Positions 44,535 through 56,244 of a DNA stretch of 64,000 bases are shown in pieces. Source of the DNA: Brassica napus (Eukaryota; Streptophyta; Magnoliopsida; Brassicales; Brassicaceae). The stretch is taken from assembly GCF_020379485.1 (NCBI RefSeq), contig NC_063445.1, positions 53,779,422 to 53,843,421 of the forward strand, given 5' to 3'. The position numbers were made by a program, and so were the translations under genes. Position 1 is the first letter of the stretch, and every line of letters starts with the position of its first letter. The notes beneath the pieces were generated by a model that did no database searches, was not told where the DNA came from, and was given only the letters and a program-made list of their open reading frames with translations.

Positions 44535-45986
44535 TCTATCTGTAAGATTTCAATACTTTTCATTTATTATACTAAATTATTGAACTCAGCGAGAAAAAAA
44601 AAATATCGCTCTAAATTAGCCATTGTATGCGGAAGGTTCAAACATGGATGGTTCAACGGTTTTTTATTTAATTGTTTAGTTGCACCAAATTTCCGGTTAA
44701 TTTAATGGTTAGAAAGTAGAAAGCTGGTGCACGTTTTAAGTATGAATAACTTCAATACTAGTGCACGCTTTTATAATCGAGTAGAAAGTATACTGACATC
44801 AAACCAATTTTCACATGCACGAAACTAAAAGATATTTAATAAATTGTCATTTAGTTTTTCAAAGAAGTAGGTGTACCTTCGTCCGAAAAAAAAAAAAAGA
44901 AGTAGGTGTACCATTACATACCACAATTGGTGCATAGTCTCCATACAAGCGCGGAGTCAGCTACATTATAGATGCATTGCATAGTTTTGTTTACAGAATT
45001 TTATTGTTTGTTTATTTTTTTGTCTATAATGTGATAGATGGGACTTTGGAAATTACATAGGTTGATGAGTTTGATATAAGAATGAATGACGAAGTCATAT
45101 GTTGATATTTTTATATCTTATATGTTCAAAGTTGAGGATGATGGAACTTGTTAGTATTTACTTAGGTAGTTGTTTGTATATAAATCAAATAGGGCATGGA
45201 AAAAGATAATAAATTTGGATTTAAAAATTTAACAATTTAAATAACAATAAAATAAAATTTTCCTCTTATTTCACCAATTGTTTTTAGAAAAAAAATAGAA
45301 TTGTAATATATTTAAAAAAAATTATAATATTTTTAGAATTACATACTTAGAAAATTATTTTATTTATATATTTTTGAAAATTATTTTATTTATATATTTT
45401 TTCTGGACTTTGTTATAGATGATTTGGGGTTGACAAAAAAGTCTGAAATATAACCAAATATAATTTTTTTCTTCAAAGCATGACTTTAAAATGTTAGGGT
45501 TTCAAAATAGCTGGGCCTTGAATCTGTGGTTTAGTCTGATACTGAGAAAACTGTTAGGACTTCAACTCCTCTTTTTCTCTATGTTGGGAATGTGGGCACT
45601 AATTTCCCGATTCATGTAGGTAAACTTGTTTCTTAGTTTGTGAGATTGAAAAACGTAGATTGATTTTAAGCATGATTGATGAGAAGTTTACTTGCATCAG
45701 CTTCGTCTGCCGTGGGTGTTGAGTTTCGTCGGCGCCAGATGTTAGACATGCAAGAGAGAAGTTCTGAATATGTTAATTTCGTGTTTTGTTTTTTCTTCTC
45801 TCGTGTTTTTGGGTTTCACTCTTTGCTCAGACTGTACAAAAGATGAAGTCTGGCTAGGCCGTCTCACTTCTCTGAAGTATTCCCTTGATCAACTTCCCAC
45901 CAACATCTATCTTCTGATTTGTCTTGAAGTCGAGGAGCTTCCAGAAAAATTAGCTTCCATCTCCTGTTCCGCTTGGAATGGAGAAA
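44535..45986. other. AT-rich intergenic DNA
   Basis: No supported gene; a 78-codon ORF at 45770-46006 has a signal-peptide-like start but no family similarity. It contains the tiny LINE insertion listed separately. Confidence 0.5.
44861..44912 (+). mobile_element. Ultra-short LINE insertion
   Basis: AAAGAAGTAGGTGTACC occurs twice (44861-44877, 44896-44912), separated only by TTCGTCCG plus ten A. A 17-bp duplication around an element 3' end with A-tail indicates target-primed reverse transcription that stopped after 8 bases. Confidence 0.75.
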
Positions 45987-47145
45987 TTAGTTTTTATTCA
46001 TCTTAAATTTTATTAAACAATAAAATAGATTATCAAACTTCACACGATAAATCGTTAAAAAATTAACAATCCACAAATATTTAGGACCGATCCTGCATAA
46101 TATAACTGATTAATCAGTTATGGTCCTAATCTCGCATTAACAATGTTGGCCAAGCGTTGTAGTAATAATAATTTATATATCTAAAGTAGACATGAAGAAA
46201 GAAGATTTGGTGACACGTGTTCCATGTTTTTTTACATGTTTAAGTCCTCTTTTTTTAGAGCACTCTAACTTCGCCCAACACATTCTAATTGTGCACTTTT
46301 CTTTTTAGATTGGTTTCAAAAAAATTTAATCGTGATCCTAACCCCTAATGCATACAAGCGACTCTTAAATACAACTCATATCACTAAAATGATCAAAAAT
46401 ATGAGGCGTCACATGCAATCACCCATATTTCTTTATCTCTAGATTAAAAGTTATAATCATTCTATAGATCTATATGATCATCGTTTTCTGTCAAAAGAAA
46501 ATTAAAGTTTAGAAATGATCTAAATAGATGTGTCTGTATTTTTCTATATGATTAATGTCTTAAAATTGAATTTATTACCATTGAATCCACTATAAATATC
46601 AAACCCATAATTCTATAGGTAGAAATTTTTTTTTGAGAAATAAGCTATTTTTGGTGAAGAAAAATGTTCATTTTTCCATTAAAAATAGCAAACAAAAGTC
46701 GAGGTGTCAGCACACAATAAAAAAATTGGTTAAGTTATACCGTCCTAATGACAACATGCAGAACAACTGGAGTGCAGTCCTCAAAATAAAAAAAACATAA
46801 AAAGATACATATATATAGAGATTTTTGTTACTATAACAAACGCTACTGTGCGGTTTATAAACATTCAGAGCCGTATTCTTTTTCGTGTTAGTTTAGGTAT
46901 TCGATATTTGTAAAACCAATAAAATGTGATATCAAAGAGAGAAGTAGTTAAAAGAGAATTTTTTTTTTTTGTAAATGACTATTTTCTCTTTTAATTTCAA
47001 CCAATGAATTAAAGATGATCTAATTTGATAGGTATGACTCATCTGAGAATTTTAGTTATCCAATCATTCTCGGATTAATCATCGTCATATGAAGTTTGAT
47101 AATCTATTTTATTGGTCAATAAAATTCAAGATGAACAAAAAATAA
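45987..47145. mobile_element. Non-autonomous DNA element with ~60-bp inverted repeats
   Basis: The left arm 45987-46046 and right arm about 47086-47145 are inverted copies; CAATAAAATAGATTATCAAACTTCA is perfectly matched (shown by the shared core AAATAGATTATCAAAC). GGACCGATCCTG (46083) and GGACCGGTCCTG (47211) are a further related pair. No transposase is visible and no clean target duplication was found. A MULE-like origin is possible. Confidence 0.55.
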
Positions 47146-47720
47146 GTGAAATAATATAAATATATTTTAAATATTTAATTTATTCACACAGCCACAGACT
47201 CTAAAAATCTCAGGACCGGTCCTGTAGTCAACCAAACACTCGCAGTGGCATGGTCACAAGTTAGATTTTCAAGTTTCAACTTTCATATGAATACTCAGAT
47301 TTTGAATTACACTGATGTGTAAAGTCTTTATAAAAAAGTTACTTGCGATTTTTTATTTTTTTATTTTTTTGGTAAAAAAAAAATGTGTTTTCATTTTTTT
47401 GCCGAAAACCCAAACATTATAAATAGTCTCTTCTATCGCAAATCAAACCCAGGTATCAGAAATTATAGCTGTAACTCTTTTACCCCTGGGCTAACTCGAT
47501 GAACATGCCAATTTTACCATTTTTTATTTATTATAGATTTAGCGCAGATACATCATTCCATTCATGCATGAGAATTGACTATCATTTTGTCCAAAAGCTG
47601 ATCATGTATCATCCATGTATTTGCAGATGAACATGCCAATATGCTAACGAATGCTCTATCACATTCGAAGTTAAGCTCATTTTAATAATGATTTATTAGC
47701 AAATTTATTAATGTAACTAA
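47146..47720. other. Intergenic, no gene seen
   Basis: AT-rich sequence with homopolymer runs. Nothing recognised. Confidence 0.55.
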
Positions 47721-47726
47721 TACTAT

Positions 47727-48433
47727 TAAAATAGAAGCACAAAGTTGGTTCCAACTTGTGCTTAGGTAAAATAAAATAAAAATACTATACTATATAACTA
47801 AAACACCAACTACATTATTCTTTAGTCTAGCACTTTATATTGATAACAAAATATCGCCTACATTCTCGCTTTATTTATGGTAAGTATTTTAATGAAACGA
47901 TTATTCATAATTTGTTAAGTAAAGATATTTAAAGACCCTAATTTATATGGCAATATTTGAATAGAACATTTCAATCATCTATCCAATTAAACTATAAATA
48001 CTTTAAGCTTTTGTTTGACAACATAGTTAACAGTTAAAGAAAAATATAGTGTTGTTTGAAAACATGAATAGCAATATATTAAAGAAAAAAATAATGAACT
48101 TATGTTATCAAAAAAATTGAAAATTCATTATATTATGAAAACTATATATATATGCCAGCTTTAAAATATACGAAAATGGCTGGCCCAATCTAATTACCTA
48201 AAAAACATCTTTGTCTAAGATAATCATAAAAAAAAAAAATTATATACATAATTCAAATCAAAATATTAATTTAAAATTGATTTACATCAAAAATTGATTC
48301 AAAAATATACATATATTCAAAAATTGATTTTACTAAATTTTTTAAAACTCAACAATTACCAATTAATTAAGAATTTATAATGTTCTTACAAATTAAAACA
48401 AACACCTATGCGGACGCACGGATCAAGATCTAG
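47727..48433 (+). mobile_element. Short non-autonomous Helitron (copy 1)
   Basis: The 5' part ATACTATTAAAATAGAAGCA resembles crucifer Helitron starts although the leading TC is altered. The 3' end is TGCGGACGCA hairpin, then CGGATCAAGATCTAG followed by host T. About 0.7 kb, non-coding. The 5' limit is uncertain. Confidence 0.65.
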
Positions 48434-48958
48434 TATCTTAAATTTTTGTTTGGTAACATAAATATCAGTTAAAAAAATAGTGATGTTTGGAAACATTGAT
48501 AGCAGTAAGTCAAGAAAAAAAGTAATAGGCTTATGCTATTAAAAAAAAATTGGAAGTCCATTACATTATATTAAAAAGTATTGGGTTTATTTTACTTGAT
48601 ATACATATTCAAATCAAAATAATAATTTAAAATTGATTTATATCAAAAATTCATTCAAAAATATACATATATTCAAAATTTGATTTTTACTAACATATTT
48701 TCCAATAACCATTATAAAAATGTTTTCAATATATATAAGAGAAATACAATACAAAGCCCAATTTCCAATACCAACTAAAGTTATGGTTTTTATATTTCAC
48801 ATTGAAATTTAAAAATATAATATATGTGATTATTTATATAATTGTACGTATAAAATATTATTAATTATAAGAAAACTTATTTGATGGTATGTATAAAATA
48901 CGATTAATTATATGATAACAAATATTTTTGTAACCTATGATATAAATATAGGATATGT

Positions 48959-49933
48959 AATAGTGATTAGGGGTGGGCGTTCAGGTTCGTTTTCAGGTTT
49001 GTTTGGGATTTCATGTTCGGTTCAGATCTTTGAGGATTCGGTTCGGATTTGGATAACCAATTTAAATTGGTTTGTGTTGGATCCAATATTGGTCAGTACA
49101 TTAACGGACCGCGATCAAGGACATGGGCCGTAAGGAACTGAAGTCCATAACGAACATACGAACTCAAGATGAAGCCACGGAGTCTCGGAGATCGCGGAAC
49201 AAGAGACGGAGATCGCGGAGCAGTTACAAAAGTCACGAGGTCGACTCACTATAAAGGAAGAAGAATGAGAATGAAGAAAGACACGTTGAAAACCCTAGAG
49301 AGACCTACACACATACATCGATCTTGTTTCCATCCCGATCTTATATTATGTCTTTACCGATCTCATTTGTATCATTCGATCTAGTTCAACTCATTGTATA
49401 CGATCTTATTCATCAATAAAGTCCATTTTTACCTACCGGAAACTGTTTACATCGTTGTGTTCTAAAGATATCGTTGCCTACATCATTTGTCTTCCCTAGA
49501 TCAAACTCCCGATCACTATCAAATACTTAGTGTAGATTTTAGGTTCTACAGTTTGGTTTAAATATTTGGATAGATAATTAATAATTATTTAAGTATTTTT
49601 GGAGTTTTGAGTGTATTTTAACTATTTTATTATTTACGTTTGATTATTTGTATATATTTTCAAGTATTTAAACGAACTTAAAGTATCATATATATTCTGG
49701 ATGTTTTTATATATATTAAATCTGAAAATAATTAATATATATAAGTATATAAATCTATTTTGGATACCCAAAATACTTCGGTTCGGATCGGATTAGGTTT
49801 CAGTTCTTCAAATACCAAAATTTTGAATAATTTGGATATTTAATCAATTTCGGTTCGGATTTGGTACTACTTATTCGGATTAGGATCGGTTCGATTCTTC
49901 GAATTTGAGTTTTTACCCAATCCTAAATAGTGA
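48959..49933. mobile_element. Non-autonomous hAT element containing a solo LTR
   Basis: Starts TTAGGGGTGGGCGTTCAGG and ends CCCAATCCTA (reverse TAGGATTGGG). AATAGTGA is duplicated on both sides (48959-48966, 49926-49933). Interior sequence is GGTTCGG / TTCGGATTTGG-rich as in the other hAT elements here. A 476-bp LTR sits inside. Confidence 0.8.
49070..49555 (+). mobile_element. Solo LTR inside the hAT element
   Basis: GTTTG is duplicated at 49070-49074 and 49551-49555. Between them is a 476-bp sequence starting TGTTGGATCC and ending GGTTCTACA, with no internal retrotransposon domain. A short poly-purine/TATA-less promoter region and AATAAAG (49416) are visible. Likely a copia LTR left after recombination between two LTRs. 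Confidence 0.85.
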
Positions 49934-49998
49934 CATAAAAAACAAATAGTTTCATATTTTTAAAAAAAATACACGACGCGCAGAGGATGAAAATCTAG

Positions 49999-51054
49999 TT
50001 TTACCTTATAGTTGTCTTCGTATTAATGGTTCTTCTTCACATGGTTTATCGTATTTAAATACTCTTTACATTATTATATGAAATATGAAGTTTAGGGTTT
50101 CGTTCATGAGGTTTAGGGTTTTGATTATATTTTATACTTTAAGACCCTAAATTTATACCGAATGTTTTTATATAGCAATACATTTTTTTGGACAAATGTA
50201 TAGCAATACATTAATACAACTTTTCCTATGTTACTTTATAGTATATATACAATTTTTTGGGTGTAAAGTATGATATAATTGATTAGGTTTTTTTTTGTTT
50301 CAATCAATGTAATTTATATTTTAGGAACTGAATAATGTAAATGCTTCTTCTTCACATGTATGTTTATCATATTTATGTATTCTTTTACAATATTATATGA
50401 AATACGACTATATGAAGTTTAGGGTTCCATTATATTTTATGTACTCACATTGATTATATTCATTAAGTTGTGTGTAACAGTAAGGAAATAAAAATTTATT
50501 CAAATAAACTACTTTTTAATGTATCTTGCAATATCTACTATATCGTGCGTAACACTAAAAAGGTAAAATTTATTCCTTATTTGTTTTATTCAAGCCCAAT
50601 TAAATTAAATTGTTAAATATGATCTATATTTCATTTAATTTTTTTTGAAAATATATTAGTGTTTGAAATTTATTTATATTATACTGCTAACTTATTAAAA
50701 GATAAAAATAGCAATCAAAAATATGAATTTGAAAATATTAGTTAAAACATATCAAAATATAAAATTTATCAGTTTGTAATAAAATACGTTGCATTATCTA
50801 AACTTTTGGTTATCATCAAAACTCAAATGTTTAAGTTTAAATCGCGGATCATAATCTTGCTTAAAAAAATTAATACCACATTATAAAAATTATCAATATG
50901 TAATACTTGAAAATATCTAAACTCTCAAATATACTCATCAAAGTGCAAACGCCTAAGTTCGAATCAGGTAACTTTGAACGAAGTATAAGATTATTATATA
51001 AAATATAAACCAACAAAATTATTACACGCTTTGAAAACGCGTATCAAAATCTAG
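49999..51054 (+). mobile_element. Helitron-like element, 3' end at CTAG 51054 (copy 3)
   Basis: The 3' end reads CACGCTTTGAAAACGCGTAT then CAAAATCTAG before T, with a small hairpin. The interior contains a diverged direct duplication (CTTCTTCACATG... at 50031 and 50344, each followed by ATTATATGAAATA and AAGTTTAGGGTT). The 5' end is not identified. Non-coding. Confidence 0.6.
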
Positions 51055-52680
51055 TGTTATATTATTAATAGAACATGTGAAAATTGGAAACTAAAATTTT
51101 ATACCAAAATAATATACGTTTTTTATAGATGAAAAAGAGGTTCTATTCTTTTCGAATTAAATCATTACTGCATAAAATATAACACTGGGAACTTTGTCAT
51201 AGGCTCATAGCGACATTTGAGCTGTTTTTTCAAGCAACAATTGACATCTTTCGTAGCAACAACTTTTCTATTATTATCTTCTTTTGTATCACCGAGAATA
51301 TTCGCAACCACAATGTGAGAGTTATTAAAATTATATATATGTTAATTAGTTTGTTATTTTAATAACTAATCAAGAGTCTAAATGCATGAAACTTGTGTAA
51401 AATAATTATTTATTCATTTATATATCTGGTTATTTATTTAGTTATAGTCTTATTGACCATTTTTGGTCATATCATACTTTTTCGAAAGGAAATAGTAAAG
51501 GTACAAAACACTCCTTTTTAGTTTTTCTTTTTAGAATAAAGAGAGTGAAAAGAGAGAAAAACACAACTAATATCTATCAGTATTCGTAACCGAAAGTTGT
51601 CTCCAAGCATGTGTTAAACAAGGCCTGAGCCTCACTCATGCCAAAATAAAACACTCGCAAAGGGCTTTAATATTGATTTCTCATATTTGTGGTTTACAAA
51701 TTTTACAAATCAATTTCATGAAAAACAAAACTTCCAATGTTTAACACACCTTGTTCTTGTTTAGCTATGCAGGATGGAGACGTGTTGTTGTTAGACGATC
51801 CCCTCACTACTCTTATATTTCTCTAGCAATGGATTTGTATTTTATAAGCTACTCTGATTTGTAAAATATTTTTTTATGATTTGTGGGCATGTTTAGTCAT
51901 TTTATTTATGGGTTGATGATGGCAGACGTATAATGATTTAAATGATGAGATACTTGTGAAAGACTAATGATTCGCTATGATACCTTGTCATTCAATATCA
52001 CTTCGGTGTTAAATCTAGCTGCTCTTATGAACTGTAAATATTGAGGCCACTTCGCTCATGAAAAAGTACTAAAACTTGAGGCAAAAAACTGCACAACAAT
52101 GAATGAATAACTCATTCGGCTAGCAATCATTAGCTGAGCATACTTGTACTTACTGAAACGTCAAACATAGCCACCTGAAAGAAAATGTGTGAATGCTCTT
52201 CCTCGTGAGACTTCTCCATTGACATTAAAGGCATGTTTTGCACACCGTTCACTTTCCTTCAAGAAATGGAGTACGAAAAGATAAACACAACGACACTCTG
52301 GAGATAAGGTTCTAGCAGTAAGCAGAAAAAGAGAAGAGGTGTTGTTGGAGAGAGTGGAAAGTTAAAAAGCAGGCATCAACGTTTTGTAGTGTTGGACCAA
52401 CATGTACTGGATACCTACATACCAACAAAATTAAAGATCACAAGTCCATTCATATATAACAACCTCAAGCCCCAAGAAAAGGTTCGCATGAAACATACCA
52501 TGGCAGTGACTAAACGCACCATCCAATACAACTGGTTAGTTCATGCGCTGTAAGTTTTGATAGCTCTATTGAAAAGTGGGACGCAGTCCCGTGGTGCTTA
52601 AGACCTCAATTTGTTTTTAAAAAAAAATCGGATTAAGATAAAACTTGGAAGAACTGGTACGATCACTGAAATGGCTAGAC
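51055..52680. other. Intergenic, no gene recognised
   Basis: No ORF with similarity. It is the left flank of the SOG1-like fragment; a hairpin GGGACGCAGTCCC at 52578-52590 is noted without assignment. Confidence 0.5.
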
Positions 52681-53094
52681 TGGTAAGTTTTTAGGATGTG
52701 CGTAACAGATTCCATCATCTTGATTGACAGTTGTGATTAACTCATTAATGAAAGGGTGGGAGCTTAAACCCAACAATCCAGATTTTGCAAGCAAATGGCA
52801 GATGATCTCTGGATCAGAGGGATCGAATTTCACACCTTGAGGCAAGCCTGGCCAGTCATCAACTTCCTGGAAAAAGTACAAAACTCGTGTTGACAAATAC
52901 ATTGTACACATAAATGTAATATCAAGAGAATTGACATGAAAATAAAGTGAAGAAAGAGCAAACCGTACGTAACTGTTGTCAATGACGTGATGACAGTTGG
53001 GACAAAGTTTTGTAGGATTGCTGTTCCACACGACTTGGTGCGGGTCATTCTGACTCGATGCGTACATTGATGAAATTATGTTATCAAAACTCAT
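52681..53094 (-). pseudogene. SOG1-like NAC-domain gene fragment
   Basis: Two minus-strand exons. About 53094-52969 encodes ASSQNDPHQVVWNSNPTK and CPNCHHVIDNS. A GT-AG intron (52968-52867) follows, then 52866-52681 encodes EVDDWPGLPQGVKFDPSD, ICHLLAKSGLLGLSSHPFIN and DDGICYAHPKNLP. Both match, from recollection, the start of the SOG1 protein (SUPPRESSOR OF GAMMA RESPONSE 1), the NAC transcription factor that drives the plant DNA-damage response. Similarity stops at NLP, where the parental gene has an exon junction, and the frame ends in V-stop. The rest of the NAC domain and the SQ-rich activation region are missing, so it cannot act as a transcription factor. Confidence 0.82.
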
Positions 53095-53300
53095 GGTTAT
53101 AATGAAAGAGCAGAAAATATCTTTATCCAGGGAGTACCATTTCCAATATAGACATAAAAACAAAACTAAATGAGAAACATTAGTCTGCAGAATACTTATG
53201 TCTCTAGAACAAAGAGGTTATGGAGTCTGATCCATCACCCCACCGTAACAAACCATGAATAACTACTTGGAGAAAGTGCAAAGACAGATTAAAGATGAAA

Positions 53301-53483
53301 CCTTTTAGATCTCTCAGGGTCAACGACCCAAAGCTCAGCGAGTTTGTCAGGAACCATGGCTTTCTTAGCCTCTATTGATTACAAAGTCGAAGGGCCATCA
53401 ACAAAGAGGTGGCGGCCGTGTCTAGGTCTTGAATTCTTAGACTCGGAAAACAGGTTCTCAGACTTAGTAGCAGATGGTCCAGA
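53301..53483 (-). pseudogene. Group I bZIP gene fragment
   Basis: The minus strand reads SGPSATKSENLFSE, RHGRHLFVDGPSTL, a TAA (53381-53379), then SIEAKKAMVPDKLAELWVVD PERSKR. This matches the segment just before the basic region of group I bZIP factors (bZIP18/52/VIP1-like), which normally continues into ILANRQSAARSKERK. Here it stops at the junction, and neither basic region nor leucine zipper follows. It sits 0.2 kb upstream (in minus sense) of the SOG1-like fragment on the same strand. A broken captured or duplicated exon. Confidence 0.72.
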
Positions 53484-55004
53484 CCAAGATTTTATCTGTA
53501 GTGACATAAGCAAAGAATAAAGAGCGTACTTTGATACGAATACTATAAAAACATTGGATCTTAATTTTACAGCTCTTGCTTCTGAATATGTGGGTCTCCA
53601 ACATCAATACACATAACTCTCTCTTAGTCTGTTTACATGTCCATGCCTTCAGACTCAAGTAGGGTTCAGGGAAAAATAGAGAATCACTAACTGTTTCTGA
53701 AGTATTGTGCAACTCTACTGAAGCTCCACTTGCCATCTGTGCATTCCTATGAATTAGAATACAAAAAGTCTGGTTACAAAAGGAAATGATCATCCGAACA
53801 GTTGAGCTGTAGAGATTTTTTCCCAATCGCTGTGCTAGATATGAAAGGACAAGAGCTTAAGTTCCAAACCAAATCAGGATGCTGCAAAAGACTCGAAAGT
53901 TAACAAATTTTGTATGAAACGAAGTGCTAGATAATAATAAAGCCTTACTATCAGAAACACTAACACACGGAAAGTAACATATGTACAAAGACATCTAGAA
54001 CCAGAGAAAGAAGCAAAGGTACATAGCATTTAACGGTCAAAAACAATAGGAAAGAAAGAGCAAAATCTCACTTACCAGCATATTTCCATATGGGAGATGT
54101 AAAATGAGTATATAGAAAAAGATGGAAGCCCATAATGAAGATATTCTGGAGGACAAAGATCCCCCCACTACAGAAGTACACAGCCCGAGTAGTAATAAAT
54201 TTTAATGGTTAGATATGGTAGTCCTGCTAAAATCACCAGCAACTTAACAAATTTAATTATCATGGAGTGCTCTCCAACATCAAAAGCCATAAATCTTAAA
54301 GTAGTAATTGGAATAAGGAACCGGCACACCTTTTTCATCAATGAGAAGCATATCAACATCCATTAGCTCGTCCCCTTTCAGTACATTTCGGGTCTCCTAA
54401 AATCGACGCAGTCTGGTCTGAATGGTCTGGCTGCATCCGCATGTCTTAAACTCGCAAAAATAAATAGAGAACTCGCCATGATCGAGGGTTTTCTGTGAGA
54501 TAGAACATGAGCTCTGATTTGGAGAATTCGCCATGATCGAAGGATCTCTCGGGAGGTGTGTTTATATACTGAATGAAGACGTTGAAGGTTGAATTCAAAT
54601 GCCATTGAAGAGGAGTTAGTAGGTATTTGTCATTTCTTGGCATTACTACGAAGCAAAACGTTACCCTTGCAAGTTACAAAAAAAAAAAAAACGTTACCCT
54701 CGACTGTGAAGGGGAAGTGTTGTTTACGCGACGATACATCATCTCCGGTGGTAGGTTTAGAAAGGTAAGCAACCTACAAATTTGAAAGTGTGCCCTAACT
54801 ACATAGCCCAGTTTTGCAATATTTTAGAAAATTTTAAGCAAGTAATAGGCCTGATATGTGCACTTGTTATTCTCACAGCCCATTCAACATAACTCGAAAA
54901 CAGCTTTTGATGAATAAAGAGAGGCGTCCAGGTGGCACAAAATGCCCTTCTCTCCATGCTGACGTGGCTTAACGAAGAGAAGGCAAGTCTGTTTTATTGT
55001 ATAA
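53484..55004. other. Sequence between bZIP fragment and Helitron 5' end
   Basis: Short minus ORFs (for example 53464-53826 and 54378-54643) are open but I cannot name them. A minus segment at about 54375-54320 reads GDELMDVDMLLIDEKG, reminiscent of an RPA-type OB fold, too short to call. Confidence 0.4.
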
Positions 55005-55006
55005 GA
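54960..55006 (-). mobile_element. Candidate Helitron 5' terminus (minus strand)
   Basis: On the minus strand, host A at 55007 is followed by TCTTATACAATAAAACAGAC, a typical crucifer Helitron start. The element would run leftwards and include the SOG1-like and bZIP fragments; its 3' CTRR end was not found. Confidence 0.5.
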
Positions 55007-55259
55007 TTAGCTTACACTATGGAAAGTAGTTACTCCACTTAGAGGTGAACTTCAAATCCTTTTATGCCGGCCAAATTTAAAAAAAAAAAGACTTATTTAA
55101 GTTGAAGGTCCGACACATGATTAGGAAGATCCGATCCATACTTGTTTTACTAATCCAGAACACTGTTGATTTTTCATACTTTATCTTCAATTGCATGGCA
55201 CCAAGAATTAATTATCCGATAAATTATCTATCCTATTAAAAGTGGAGTACAAATGTAAA

Positions 55260-56244
55260 ATAACCCTTAGATTTTCTTAGTAATTACGAATCCTTGCCAC
55301 TGGCTTTATTAAAAACAATTTGGCTAATCAATCTAAATATTTCACGTGAATCTCACTATAAAAGCCCATTACGTTTTTGGTCTACAGTTTTTTGGACTGC
55401 CATTTGTAATCAAAACGAAAATTCCTTTAAACGAAATGGTTTCTCGGAGTTTGATTAATAACCTAAAAACCAAAACTAATATATTACTATAGTATAGGAA
55501 ATATAATAATATTTCTAAATCATACTTTGTGTATTACAGTGAATATCATGAGGTATTTAGGCTCGGTTTGTTTAAAAATTGCAACTTTGACTTCCGATTT
55601 TAAACATTTTCGTTTTGCCTGTTTATTAAATTATAAATAATTATATTACTCCATATTTATATAAGACAAAAAATTACAAACCATTTCGTTAAAATAGTGA
55701 TTTTTATTTTTTTCCAATTTATATCACCACCAATTATTAAAACAATTAATCGGATTATATCAAATCTGTTAAGAAATTGAATAATCGTTCCTTAAATCTT
55801 TGACAATCTTAATTACTTAACATAATAATCCCCTACATTTAAAGTTTCACATTTAGAATAAATATCGCCACCTATCATTAAATTGATAAATCGGATAATA
55901 TCAATTCAAATTTGTTAAGAAATCAAACATTCCAAAAATCTTGGACAATCTTAATTACTTACTTACTTGATAATCACGAAATTATAAGTTGAATTGATTA
56001 CAATAAGTATATTCCTATCAATAATATCTAACTAACTACGTAATCAAAAAATAAAACATGTCAAATCTTTGAAAAATATTCTTAACATTAAGTATATTCC
56101 TTATTTACCCGACTTGCTCATCAAGATTTCTAATTTCTAATTATGATTTAATTCTCATATGTATCTCACCTATATATCTATATATACCATGAGTTGCACG
56201 TTAAAGAACCTAATTCACGGTGCGATCAAAACCATTACAAGAAA
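55260..56244. other. Helitron 5' leader, non-coding
   Basis: AT-rich sequence between the Helitron start and the RPA-like gene. It contains two related segments (AATTATTAAAACAATTAATCGG... at about 55730 and ATCATTAAATTGATAAATCGG... at 55874), a diverged tandem duplication, and TATATATCTATATATACC at 56170-56188, a likely TATA region. Confidence 0.6.

Larger units (their letters stand above)
48434..49998 (+). mobile_element. Helitron 3' part (copy 2), interrupted by a hAT element
   Basis: Sequence 48455-48700 repeats 48010-48345 of copy 1 (for example AAAATATACATATATTCAAA), so this is a second related Helitron in tandem. It ends GACGCGCAGAGGATGAAAATCTAG at 49998, before T. The hAT element at 48967-49925 splits it. 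No clear 5' TC was found. Confidence 0.6.

Noticed and set aside
45770..46006. 78-codon ORF with hydrophobic start (possible secreted peptide)
   Set aside because: There is no family similarity and no conserved cysteine pattern, and it runs into the inverted-repeat arm at 45987; support is too weak to call a gene.
49169..49384. 71-codon ORF
   Set aside because: It lies wholly inside a solo LTR.
52578..52590. GGGACGCAGTCCC hairpin as a minus-strand Helitron 3' end
   Set aside because: There is no CTRR-type end with flanking T at the expected distance.
54320..54643. RPA-like and other short minus ORFs
   Set aside because: The only suggestive string (MDVDMLLIDEKG) is too short and lacks a second motif.
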